A DNA stretch of 64,000 bases from NCBI GenBank assembly GCA_902796885.1, contig CADBQY010000112.1:26639-90638 (forward strand). The letters are read 5' to 3'. The stretch comes from an uncultured Planctomycetota bacterium (GTDB lineage: Bacteria > Planctomycetota > Planctomycetia > Pirellulales > Thermoguttaceae). The notes beneath the pieces were generated by a model. It had not been told where the DNA came from. It was given only the letters and a program-made list of their open reading frames with translations, and searched no databases. Positions 9,338-17,534 of the stretch are shown piece after piece. Position numbers and translations under genes: made by a program. The stretch's first letter is position 1, and each line of letters starts with the position of its first letter.

Positions 9338-10348
9338 TCACTGTTTCAGGAAAGGCCAGAACCGAACGGTGGTGTCGAAACCTCCGCTGAGGAGTTCCCC
9401 CTTGTCCAGGTCAAAGTAAAGCGCGGCGATCGTGCCGGTATGCCCGTACCCGCGGGCGAATTCCGAGGCGTCTTCGAGGTTCCAGACTCGAATCGAGTTC
9501 AGACTGTCGCCGGACGCGAGGATATCGCCGCCGCAGAAACAGAGCGAGAAGGTCTTTCCGATCGCGGCGCCAAGCGTCTGTTTCTTTTGTCCCGAGACGG
9601 CGTCCCAGACGAAGATCGTCGGGGATTCGCCACCGGCGGCGATCAGCGAGCCGTCGAGGCTGAACGTCAGGGTGAGAAGGCGGCGTCCGTCAGTCCGCAG
9701 GTCTTTCCGGTGTTTGAACGTGTCGGCGTCCCAGAGACGGACGATTCCGCTCCGCCCGGCGGCGGCCAGGGTCGCCCCGTCGGGAGAGAAGCGGATCACG
9801 GTATTTCCCGCGCCCGGCATGGCGAGGGTCGTTTTCGCTTTCCCCTGCGCGACGTCGAAGATCGTCACCTGCGGATCGTAACCGCAGACGGCCAGGTATC
9901 GTCCGTCGGGAGAGAAGCAGATCGACTCGGCGCCGTTACCGACCTTCGAAAGGGTCTTGGTCGATTTCCATTCGCCGGTATCCCAGAGTTTGATCGAACC
10001 GTTATGGCTGAGCGTGGCGAGCGTCACCCCGTCGTTCGAAAAGGCGAGGCTCCGAATCCAGTCGTCGTCGGCGCGGAAATGCTTTAACAGCGCGCCGTTG
10101 GCCAGATCCCAGACCGCCAGATGGCAGTCGTCCCCTCCGGTCACCAGTTCGTTTTTCGCGGGAACGAACGCCATAGACGTGGTGAGCGGGTATTTGTCGA
10201 CGTCTTCCCAGGTAAAACTGAGAACCCGGTTCGCCTCGACCATCGGCGCGGTGGTCGGATATTCCGGCTCCGCCTCGGCCGGCACTCGCGATGTTAAGAT
10301 CGCGAATCCCGAGATGGCGAGGGTCCGAAGGAAGTCGCCACGATTCAT
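9338..10348 (-). CDS. Exported WD40-repeat beta-propeller protein
   Basis: 336 residues from ATG 10348; an in-frame ATG pair at 10366/10363 is the alternative, and neither has a strong ribosome site. The later start was chosen because MNRGDFLRTLAISGFAILTS then looks like a planctomycete export signal of Tat type, although the twin-Arg is reduced to a single Arg. After the signal, about seven WD40-like blades follow, with repeats of the FSPDGxxLAxxG and VxLWD pattern. WD40 propellers are protein-binding platforms, and no enzyme domain is present. It is upstream of, and on the same strand as, the giant surface protein, so a joint role at the cell surface is possible but not shown. Confidence 0.82.
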   Translation of the reverse strand: MNRGDFLRTLAISGFAILTSRVPAEAEPEYPTTAPMVEANRVLSFTWEDVDKYPLTTSMAFVPAKNELVTGGDDCHLAVWDLANGALLKHFRADDDWIRSLAFSNDGVTLATLSHNGSIKLWDTGEWKSTKTLSKVGNGAESICFSPDGRYLAVCGYDPQVTIFDVAQGKAKTTLAMPGAGNTVIRFSPDGATLAAAGRSGIVRLWDADTFKHRKDLRTDGRRLLTLTFSLDGSLIAAGGESPTIFVWDAVSGQKKQTLGAAIGKTFSLCFCGGDILASGDSLNSIRVWNLEDASEFARGYGHTGTIAALYFDLDKGELLSGGFDTTVRFWPFLKQ

Positions 10349-10634
10349 CTTGATTTCCGTCATCATTTTTTCGGCCGTTCTTTACGGTAAGGATGACTCC
10401 GCTCCCCGAACGGGGAAACGCGTCGGCATACGGGCGTGACGGCAGATACGCCTCCGCCGGCACAGAATAATTCTTGTTCCATCTATCGGCAGAGATTCCG
10501 ACAAATGTAAAGAGGAAATTTTGAAAAATTCATTCTTTAACGGTTTTTCCGGAAATGACGATTCCGCCGGTTCCGCTTCGAAAGAGCGGCGCGGAAAAAG
10601 GGGAATTTTGCGAAACCGAACCGTCGGCGGCGCG

Positions 10635-10663
10635 TTTAATCGGTAGGTACACTATGTTATAAT
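10635..10663 (+). promoter_or_regulatory. Sigma70-type promoter of the MacAB-like operon
   Basis: TTTAAT (10635-10640) and a perfect TATAAT (10658-10663) are 17 bases apart, predicting a start near 10670. The -10 box overlaps the first in-frame ATG (10662), which therefore cannot be the translation start. The rest of the 10349-10733 gap holds A/T-rich sequence upstream of this promoter and nothing else I can name. Confidence 0.65.
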
Positions 10664-10733
10664 GGTGAAGATTGATCCGAACCCATTACCGCGCCGCCGG
10701 GCGCGGTATCAACCGAAACCGGTATGTCGAGCA

Positions 10734-12947
10734 ATGAGTGATTCGCAGCGTCGGGGCGGCGTCGCCCGCAAACTTCTCGTAACCCTCCTTCTCCTCTCCC
10801 TTCTGGGGGGCGGAGGCTGGTGGGGCTGGAAGCGTTTTTTCAGCGGCGGCGGGGCAAAGTCCAGCGTCATCTATTCGAAGGCAACCCGCGGGACGTTCGT
10901 TCACGAGATTGTCGGGAAGGGGAACGCGCAGAGCGCCAAGAACGTCGACGTGACCTGTCAGGTCGAAAGCAACGGCGGGACGACGATCATCTGGCTCGTT
11001 CCGGAAGGTGAACATGTCAAAAAGGGGGATCGGCTCGTCGTCCTCGACTCGTCGGACCTTGAAGACAAGGCGAGCACGCAGCAGATCACCTGCAACACCA
11101 ACAGCGCCTCGGTCGCCTCGTCGCGCGCCTCGCTTCGGACCGCCGAGCTTTCCCTGGAGGAATATATCGAAGGGACGTTCGAGCAGAACTGGATGACGAT
11201 CGAAAACGACATCTACACCGCTCGGGAAGAACAGAAAAAAGAGGCCGATTCGGTCGCCTACACCAAAAAACTCGTCCAGTTCGGATACACGACGACCGTC
11301 CAGCTCGAGTCGGCGCTGGTCGCCGAGCAGAAGCAGGTGAACACTTTAAAGAGCAACCTTTTAAAGCAGGCGGTTCTTCTGAAATATACCAGCGAAAAAG
11401 AGATCACGAAGCTGATGGCCGACATCGAGACCGCCCGCGCCAAACTGAGCAGCGACACCTATTCGGCCGAAGTCGCGAAGAACCGGCTCGACCATTTTCT
11501 CCAACAGCTGGAGTACTGCGTCGTTCGCGCGCCGACCGACGGACAGGTCGTCTATGCCAACGACGACGTCTGGCGCGAATCGGATATGATCCAGGAGGGT
11601 TCGAAGGTCTACGCCAACCACGTGATGGTACGCCTTCCCGACCCGATGGAGATGCAGGTCAAGGCGATGATCAACGAGTCGAATATCGCCAACGTCAAGG
11701 TCGGAATGAAGGCGAAGATTGTCTTCGACGCGCTCGCCTCGCAGTCGTTTGAAGGGACGGTCAGCAAAGTGAACCAGTATCCCGAGGCGCGTTGGATGTC
11801 GTCGTCGAAGGACTACGTGACGATCATCGATATCGACAACCCCTCCGATAAGATCCGTTCCGGCCTAACCGCCCAGGTTCAGATCGAGGCGCAACGGGTT
11901 CCCGACGTGCTGATGGTGCCGGTCCAATGCATTGTCGAGGTTGCCAAAAAGACCTACGTGATCACTTATTCGGGGGGCGAATGGGGGTATAAGGAGGTGA
12001 AACTCGGTCTGTCGAACGACAAACAGGTGATCATCGAAGAGGGGCTCAGCGAGGGGGATCAGGTCGTCAGCGGCGCGCGGCAGTACAAGAGTAAAGTCCA
12101 TTTTCCCGGTATGCCCGAAAAGAAAAAATCGGACGGCGAAGAGACCGATGAGGAGACCGGCGAGGCCGAAAACGGGGCGTCTCACTTCCCGCAGGGGGAC
12201 GGCGGACCGGTTCCCGGCGGCGATATGCCGCAAGACGCTCCCGCCGCCGCGCCGTCCGCCGGTCCGGTTCCCGGCGGCGACTCGTCCGACGAGCCTTCCG
12301 TTGAAAAGCTGAAACAGAAAGAGAAAACAGCCGAAGAGGAGGAAGAAGACCAGGCGCTCCTCGACTACCTGGTTTCGCTGATCCGCCGGGGGGAAAGCGA
12401 CGAGTTCGCTCGGCTCGAATCGCTCGTTCCCTATTTTGACATGACCGCGATGGAGGTCTGTCAGAAGGCCGACGTCGACGGCGACAAACAGATCGCCCGC
12501 GACGAAATTTCCGAGGCGCTCCCCCTCTGTCTTCCCTTCTTCGACGACTGGGACCGCTCGAAAAAAGGGGAGCTGTCCCGCACCGACCTGGTGATCGGTT
12601 TTTGCACCGCGCGGATCAAATATCAGCGGATGCAGCAAACCCTTTCCGAGGACGACGGCGAACAGAGCGGAATGAAATTTGTCTTTAAGAAGGAACCTTC
12701 CGAAATTTTCTCGTTCCTCGACCGCAACGGCGACAACATCATCGACGCGTCCGACGCGCCGGACGGGGAATCGGACACCTTTGCCAAACTGATCGAACGG
12801 TTCGACCTGAGCAAAGACGGCCGGATCAACGCCGACGAGTTCTCGAAAGGGATCACCCGGTTCAAGCAGGATATGGGGAAGACGACTTCGGTGAAGAGTA
12901 GTTCCAGCGCGCCGTCGGGCGGCGGTCCGCGCAGACCGCCTCGGTAA
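10734..12947 (+). CDS. MacA/HlyD-type periplasmic adaptor fused to C-terminal EF-hands
   Basis: 737 residues from ATG 10734; the upstream ATG at 10662 is excluded because it lies inside the -10 box. One N-terminal membrane anchor (about residues 13-36) is followed by the adaptor order: barrel-sandwich half, alpha-helical hairpin (about 110-250), second lipoyl half (CVVRAPTDGQVVYAN), beta-barrel and membrane-proximal domain. After about 480 residues comes an acidic Pro/Gly linker, then two pairs of EF-hand-like calcium loops: DVDGDKQIARDE, DRSKKGELSRTD, DRNGDNIIDASD and DLSKDGRINADE. The adaptor portion has the length of the whole normal family; the last 250 residues are extra. The following ATPase and permease genes make this a MacAB-like exporter, so the adaptor should bridge towards an outer-membrane channel not encoded here. 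Confidence 0.88.
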   Translation: MSDSQRRGGVARKLLVTLLLLSLLGGGGWWGWKRFFSGGGAKSSVIYSKATRGTFVHEIVGKGNAQSAKNVDVTCQVESNGGTTIIWLVPEGEHVKKGDRLVVLDSSDLEDKASTQQITCNTNSASVASSRASLRTAELSLEEYIEGTFEQNWMTIENDIYTAREEQKKEADSVAYTKKLVQFGYTTTVQLESALVAEQKQVNTLKSNLLKQAVLLKYTSEKEITKLMADIETARAKLSSDTYSAEVAKNRLDHFLQQLEYCVVRAPTDGQVVYANDDVWRESDMIQEGSKVYANHVMVRLPDPMEMQVKAMINESNIANVKVGMKAKIVFDALASQSFEGTVSKVNQYPEARWMSSSKDYVTIIDIDNPSDKIRSGLTAQVQIEAQRVPDVLMVPVQCIVEVAKKTYVITYSGGEWGYKEVKLGLSNDKQVIIEEGLSEGDQVVSGARQYKSKVHFPGMPEKKKSDGEETDEETGEAENGASHFPQGDGGPVPGGDMPQDAPAAAPSAGPVPGGDSSDEPSVEKLKQKEKTAEEEEEDQALLDYLVSLIRRGESDEFARLESLVPYFDMTAMEVCQKADVDGDKQIARDEISEALPLCLPFFDDWDRSKKGELSRTDLVIGFCTARIKYQRMQQTLSEDDGEQSGMKFVFKKEPSEIFSFLDRNGDNIIDASDAPDGESDTFAKLIERFDLSKDGRINADEFSKGITRFKQDMGKTTSVKSSSSAPSGGGPRRPPR

Positions 12948-13069
12948 GCGCGGTCTCCGAGCCGGCCTCGATTTGCGGCGGACGTCGCCGATCTCGGAAG
13001 GTTCGGCAAAGCGACACAGCCGGGTCGTGAAAAGACAACGATCGCGGGATATCCGGACAATCGAAGCCC

Positions 13070-13819
13070 ATGACATCAGAAACCATCCAAGACGCGGCGG
13101 CGTTCCTTTCGGGCGTGACGCGCGAATATGTTTTGAAGGGAGAGACGGTTCGCGCCCTGCGCGGAATCGACCTTTCCGTCCCGCGCGGCGATTTCGTCGC
13201 GATTATGGGAGCGTCGGGGTCGGGAAAGAGCACCCTCTTAAACCTTTTGGGATGTCTCGACCGGCCGACGGCGGGAAAGATCTTTCTGGGGAAAGACGAC
13301 GTCACCCAGCTCGACGACCGCGCCCTTTCCGAAATCCGAGGGAGCCGGATCGGATTTGTCTTTCAGTCGTACAACCTGATTCAGCAGCTGACGGTGATCG
13401 AGAATATCGAGGTGCCTCTCTTCTACCAGAAGAACGTGACCTCCCGATCCCGGCATCGATGTGTCGAACTGGCCAAGATGGTCGGTCTGGGGGACCGTCT
13501 TTCCCACCGGCCGACCCAGCTTTCCGGCGGCCAGCAGCAGCGCGTGGCGATCGCCCGTTCGCTGGTGAACGATCCGTATTTTATCCTGGCCGACGAACCG
13601 ACGGGGAATCTCGACTCGGTCACGACGCTCGAAATCCTCGACCTGCTCGATCGGCTCAACGAGGAAGGGCGAACGATCATTCTGGTCACCCACGAAGACG
13701 AAGTCGGCGCGCGAAGCCGGCGGATCGTCCGATTGCGGGACGGCCAGATCGAGTCGGACGAAAGGCTTCGGGAGATTCCGCCGATCCCCGACAAAACGTC
13801 CTCTCCCCCGGCGGCGTAA
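13070..13819 (+). CDS. MacB/LolD-type ABC transporter ATP-binding protein
   Basis: 249 residues with a complete nucleotide-binding domain: Walker [11 protein letters not shown]-loop FVFQSYN, signature LSGGQQQRV, Walker [13 protein letters not shown] and the H-loop in LVTHEDE. This is the LolD/MacB/FtsE branch, which powers mechanotransmission rather than transport through the membrane domain. It lies 122 bases after the adaptor gene and 6 bases before the permease gene, in one operon. The ATPase and permease are separate proteins, unlike the fused MacB of E. coli. The substrate cannot be told from sequence; antimicrobial peptide, lipoprotein or polysaccharide export are family options. Confidence 0.93.
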   Translation: MTSETIQDAAAFLSGVTREYVLKGETVRALRGIDLSVPRGDFVAIMGASGSGKSTLLNLLGCLDRPTAGKIFLGKDDVTQLDDRALSEIRGSRIGFVFQSYNLIQQLTVIENIEVPLFYQKNVTSRSRHRCVELAKMVGLGDRLSHRPTQLSGGQQQRVAIARSLVNDPYFILADEPTGNLDSVTTLEILDLLDRLNEEGRTIILVTHEDEVGARSRRIVRLRDGQIESDERLREIPPIPDKTSSPPAA

Positions 13820-13825
13820 AAGAAG

Positions 13826-15166
13826 ATGCTTTGGTTTAGAACGTTACTCTTGGGGGTGAAAAGCCTCCTTCTGCATCCGCTCCGTTCCCTCTTAACGGTC
13901 CTTGGGATCTTTATCGGGGTCGCGAGCGTGATTTGGCTTCTGGCGATCGGCGAGGGGATCAGCCGCAAGGCGCAGGAGCAGATCGAAAGTCTCGGCGCCG
14001 ACAACATCATCGTCCGTACGATCAAGCCGCCGAACGAGGTCCTCAGTCAGGGGAGCCGCGGGGGACGGGGAATGCAGATCCCCGAATTCGGTCTGACGCG
14101 CGACGATTTTTCGCGCCTGTCCGAGACGATCCCGACGATCATCCAGGCGATTCCGGTCCGCGAGGTGCGCGAGACGTTCCACAACGGAAGCCGCAAGGTC
14201 GACGGCCGCCTGGTCGGCTGTACCGCCGACTACATCGACATCACCAAACAGAACGTCTTTGAAGGGCGCTTTTTGGACGAGATGGACAACTCCAAGCTGC
14301 GTGATTTTTGCGTGTTGGCCTCGAAGACCGCCGAGCAGCTTTTCCCTTACGAAGACCCGGTCGGCCGAATGGTTCGGATCGGCGACAACTACAATTTCAC
14401 GGTGATCGGGGTCATGCAGTCGCGCGCTCCGTCGGCGGCGGCGGGCGGTTCGCTCGACTCGCAGGACTTTTCTTTCGACATATACATTCCGATCAACACG
14501 TTCCGGGTACGAATCGGCGACACGGTCATCCGCCGTTTGAGCGGGTCGTTCGAGGGACAGACGGTACAGCTGAACCAGATCACGCTGAAAGTCGACAAGG
14601 TCGAACACGTGACCGAGACCGCCGAGATCATCAAACTCGACCTGGAGGCGCACCATAAGTACGAGGATTACGGCGTCACCGTTCCGCTGGAACTCCTGGA
14701 ACAGGCGAAGACGACCCGTCTGATGTTCAACATCTTTATGGGGCTGATGGCGGGAATTTCACTCGTCGTCGGCGGAATCGGGATCATGAACATCATGTTG
14801 GCGACCGTGACCGAACGAACGCGCGAAATCGGGATTCGCCGCGCGCTGGGCGCGAGGCGGGAAGATATTGTCCGGCAGTTCCTTATCGAGACCGTCGTGC
14901 TGTCGATCGTCGGCGGCGGGCTCGGCGTTTTGGTCGGACTCACCTGCGGTCCGGCGACGGAATTGGTCATGTTCCTATTGAGGCATTTCAAGCCGGACGC
15001 GGTCGCGAATCTGCCGCCGATCATTCAGAACATGAAGCCGATCATCGTCTACTGGTCGATTCCGCTGGCTTTTACGATATCCCTTCTGATCGGGGTCGTC
15101 TTCGGTCTCTACCCGGCGGTTCGCGCCGCGTCGATGGACCCGATCGAAGCGCTCCGCCACGAGTAG
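13826..15166 (+). CDS. MacB/FtsX-type ABC transporter permease
   Basis: 446 residues. A first membrane span at about 17-42 is followed by a MacB periplasmic core domain of about 230 residues and then three C-terminal FtsX spans. The tail has the conserved [19 protein letters not shown] coupling helix and ends with [15 protein letters not shown], both typical of MacB-type permeases. It is the last gene of the operon and is followed by a strong terminator. With the adaptor and the ATPase it should form a tripartite exporter in the cytoplasmic membrane. The stop of the ATPase gene is 6 bases before this ATG, consistent with coupled translation. Confidence 0.92.
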   Translation: MLWFRTLLLGVKSLLLHPLRSLLTVLGIFIGVASVIWLLAIGEGISRKAQEQIESLGADNIIVRTIKPPNEVLSQGSRGGRGMQIPEFGLTRDDFSRLSETIPTIIQAIPVREVRETFHNGSRKVDGRLVGCTADYIDITKQNVFEGRFLDEMDNSKLRDFCVLASKTAEQLFPYEDPVGRMVRIGDNYNFTVIGVMQSRAPSAAAGGSLDSQDFSFDIYIPINTFRVRIGDTVIRRLSGSFEGQTVQLNQITLKVDKVEHVTETAEIIKLDLEAHHKYEDYGVTVPLELLEQAKTTRLMFNIFMGLMAGISLVVGGIGIMNIMLATVTERTREIGIRRALGARREDIVRQFLIETVVLSIVGGGLGVLVGLTCGPATELVMFLLRHFKPDAVANLPPIIQNMKPIIVYWSIPLAFTISLLIGVVFGLYPAVRAASMDPIEALRHE

Positions 15167-15186
15167 CCGATTGCGCCGGTATATAA

Positions 15187-15215
15187 AAGAACGCCCCTAA
15201 AATAGGGGCGTTCTT
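15187..15215. terminator. Bidirectional intrinsic terminator
   Basis: A perfect 11-bp stem AAGAACGCCCC/GGGGCGTTCTT has a seven-base A/T-rich loop. It lies between the convergent MacB-type permease gene and the small conserved gene and can serve both. Confidence 0.85.
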
Positions 15216-15235
15216 CGCGGAAGGGGGCGGCGGGA

Positions 15236-15487
15236 CTACCCCATCTTTTCGAGGAACCGCGCCAGGTAGGCGGGGTCGTCCTTTTCGAGAATCTGCGTGA
15301 TTTTTGCTTCCGGCACGTTCATGTTCCGGAGCGCCTTTTCGACGCGGGTCCAGAGCGAGGCGCGTTTCTTCCCTTCGGAAAGCCAGAGCTCCGACGCCAG
15401 TTCGGTCAGCTTCTGGTACATGATCGCGTCTTTATTTTCGTAGTATCGCTTGATGATCCCTTCCTGATATCGGCTTCGTTCGGCCAT
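15236..15487 (-). CDS. Small conserved protein of planctomycete type, function unknown
   Basis: 83 residues, mostly helical, opening MAERSRYQEGIIKRYYENKD and with a basic middle (EGKKRASLWTRVEKAL). An AAGGAG site seven bases before the ATG makes this a well-supported small gene. Short proteins of this pattern are, as I recall, common next to housekeeping genes in planctomycetes, but no function is known to me. It lies 34 bases after the EttA gene on the same strand and is probably co-transcribed with it, which hints at a link to translation but no more. Confidence 0.75.
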   Translation of the reverse strand: MAERSRYQEGIIKRYYENKDAIMYQKLTELASELWLSEGKKRASLWTRVEKALRNMNVPEAKITQILEKDDPAYLARFLEKMG

Positions 15488-15521
15488 GATGCTCCTTCTT
15501 TCGCCTTGTTCTTAATGCGCG

Positions 15522-17204
15522 TTATGCGGGAATCTTTCGGTATTTCGAGCGGCGGCCCTTCTGCGCGTCCGCCTGGGCGGCGAGGACCACATCTTCGTAA
15601 TCGGTAAAATTCCCTTCGAACCATCGGACTTTTCCCCCTCCCTCGAAAACGAGCAGGTGGGTGCAGATCCGGTCGAGGAAGAAGCGGTCGTGGCTGATCA
15701 CCAGGGCGCAGCCGGGGAAATCGATGATCGCCTGTTCGAGCACGCGCATCGTGCCGACGTCCAGATCGTTCGTCGGTTCGTCGAGAAGGAGGAAATTTCC
15801 GTCCCGCTTGAGGAGTTTCGCCAGGTGAACGCGGTTTCGTTCGCCGCCGGAACATTTGCCGACCGGCAGCTGCTGCGAGGCGCCTCGGAAATTGAACCGC
15901 GCCAGGTAGAGACGGCTGTTCATCTTCACCGGGCCGAGTTCGACCAGGTCGCGTCCTCCGGTGATCTCTTCGAAGACGGTGTTGTCGTCGTTCAGGGCGT
16001 CGCGATGCTGATCGACATAGGAGAGTTTCACCGTTTCGCCCAGCTCGAGCGTGCCGCTGTCCGGTTTTTCTTCGCCGACGATTATCCGAAAGAGGGTGGT
16101 CTTTCCGGTTCCGTTCGGGCCGATCACGCCGACCACCGCGCCGCGCGGCACGTCGAACGAGGCGTTCTGAATCAGCGGAATGAATTTTCCGCCGATTTCG
16201 AATCCTTTGCAAAGGTCGCGCACGTTCAGAACCTTTTCGCCCAGCCGGGGACCGGGAGCGATCTGAATGACCGTATCGCTCTTATCGTCGATCTTCTGCT
16301 GAGCGGCGAGTTCTTCGTAGGAACGGACGCGCGCCTGGTTCTTCTGCTTCCGGCCGCGATGCGCCTTTTCGATCCATTCGAGCTCCCGCTTTAAGACTTT
16401 CTGACGCTGCGACTCTTTCTTTTCGGAGAGACGGAGGAGTTCGGCTTTCTGCGCCAGCCACGACGAGTAGTTTCCTTCGAACGGCAGACCGCGGGTGTTG
16501 TCGATTTCGAGAATCCACTTGGTGACGTTGTCGAGGAAGTAACGGTCGTGCGTGACGATGATCACCGTTCCGGGGTAATCGCGCAGGGTCGCCTCTAACC
16601 AGCGGACCGTTTCGGCGTCGAGGTGGTTCGTCGGCTCGTCGAGCAGGAGGAGATCGGGGCGTTCGAGCAGCGCTTTACAGAGCGCCACGCGGCGCCGTTC
16701 GCCGCCGGAAAGCTGACTGATGACCGCGTCGTCGGGGGGGAGGACCAGGGCGTCGGAGGCGATGTCGATCCGCCGGTCGAGTTCCCACCCTTCGAGGTGG
16801 TCGATCTCTTCTTGGAGGCGTCCCATCTCTTCCATCAGTTTGTCGAAATTGTCGGCCTGGTCGGGATCTCCCATCAGGACCGAGATCTCGTTGAACCGGT
16901 CGATTTTTTCCTGGATCGGGGCGACCGCTTTCATCAGGTTTTCGCGCACGGTGGCCGCGAGATCGAGTTCCGGTTCCTGCGCCACGTAGCAGACGCGCAT
17001 CCCCTTGACCATCGTCACTTCGCCGTCGATGTCGGTGTCGAGCCCCGCCATGATTTTGAGGAGGGTCGATTTTCCCGCGCCGTTTTCACCGACGATCCCG
17101 ATTTTGGCTCCGTAGTAGAACGCCAGGGAGATATTTTGCAGTATCACCTTTTCGCCGAAGCGTTTCGACACGCGGTTCATTTCAAAAATAAAGTGGGGCG
17201 CCAT
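15522..17204 (-). CDS. ettA: Energy-dependent translational throttle protein EttA (ABC-F ATPase)
   Basis: 560 residues with two ABC domains and no membrane span. Domain 1 has Walker A GENGAGKST, signature LSGGERRRV and Walker B LLLLDEPTNHLD. Domain 2 has GPNGTGKTT, CSGGERNRV and LLLDEPTNDLD. The inter-domain linker with Lys/Arg-rich helices and the early insertion of about 40 residues after YVAQEPELD match the EttA subfamily of ABC-F factors. EttA binds the ribosomal E site and gates the first elongation step according to the ATP/ADP ratio. The ribosome site AAAGGA precedes ATG 17204. Length and motif set are normal. Confidence 0.95.
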   Translation of the reverse strand: MAPHFIFEMNRVSKRFGEKVILQNISLAFYYGAKIGIVGENGAGKSTLLKIMAGLDTDIDGEVTMVKGMRVCYVAQEPELDLAATVRENLMKAVAPIQEKIDRFNEISVLMGDPDQADNFDKLMEEMGRLQEEIDHLEGWELDRRIDIASDALVLPPDDAVISQLSGGERRRVALCKALLERPDLLLLDEPTNHLDAETVRWLEATLRDYPGTVIIVTHDRYFLDNVTKWILEIDNTRGLPFEGNYSSWLAQKAELLRLSEKKESQRQKVLKRELEWIEKAHRGRKQKNQARVRSYEELAAQQKIDDKSDTVIQIAPGPRLGEKVLNVRDLCKGFEIGGKFIPLIQNASFDVPRGAVVGVIGPNGTGKTTLFRIIVGEEKPDSGTLELGETVKLSYVDQHRDALNDDNTVFEEITGGRDLVELGPVKMNSRLYLARFNFRGASQQLPVGKCSGGERNRVHLAKLLKRDGNFLLLDEPTNDLDVGTMRVLEQAIIDFPGCALVISHDRFFLDRICTHLLVFEGGGKVRWFEGNFTDYEDVVLAAQADAQKGRRSKYRKIPA

Positions 17205-17298
17205 CCGTTTTTCCTTTGCGAGCGGGCGTTGAAGTTGACGTTTGACGGGGAAACTCCCTATTCTTTACCATACCAGAAAAAAGACGCGCCGCAAGACC

Positions 17299-17326
17299 TT
17301 GACGGGTTCCCGAAAAGGATTAAAAT
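17299..17326 (+). promoter_or_regulatory. Promoter of tRNA-Gln
   Basis: TTGACG (17299-17304) and TAAAAT (17321-17326) are 16 bases apart, giving a start near 17333, a few bases before the mature 5' end of the tRNA. Confidence 0.7.
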
Positions 17327-17340
17327 GAGTTATCTTCCCT

Positions 17341-17411
17341 TGGGGAATGGTGTAGTGGTAGCACGAATGGCTCTGAACCATTTAGTAGGGGTTCGAATCC
17401 CTTTTCCCCAA
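17341..17411 (+). tRNA. tRNA-Gln, anticodon CTG
   Basis: A full cloverleaf can be drawn. The acceptor is TGGGGAA/TTCCCCA with discriminator A. The D-arm contains GTAGTGGTAGC. The anticodon stem is AATGG/CCATT around the loop CTCTGAA, so the anticodon is CTG. The T-loop is TTCGAAT in a five-pair stem with one wobble. The 3' CCA is not encoded. It stands alone between divergent and convergent protein genes, with its own promoter and terminator. Confidence 0.93.
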
Positions 17412-17416
17412 CTTTC

Positions 17417-17443
17417 GGCACAGCGCGAGCTGTGCCTTTTTTT
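17417..17443 (+). terminator. Terminator of tRNA-Gln
   Basis: A perfect 8-bp stem GGCACAGC/GCTGTGCC is closed by a GCGA (GNRA) tetraloop and followed by seven T. Confidence 0.92.
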
Positions 17444-17462
17444 ATGCCCGGCCCGGGCGCAA

Positions 17463-17493
17463 AAAAAAAGGGGGAACGGATCCCCCTTTTTTT
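17463..17493 (-). terminator. Terminator after the CTP synthase gene
   Basis: A 13-bp A-G/C-T stem (AAAAAAAGGGGGA with TCCCCCTTTTTTT) surrounds a five-base loop. It lies downstream of the minus-strand stop at 17535 and can also act on the + strand. Confidence 0.85.
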
Positions 17494-17534
17494 AAAATGA
17501 ACACGGACAGCGAATCGTCGCCTCCCGCCGCGGT

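Noticed and set aside
10662..10733. Upstream ATG as the start of the MacA-like adaptor
   Set aside because: The ATG is part of the TATAAT -10 box, so it cannot be in the transcript. ATG 10734 was used.
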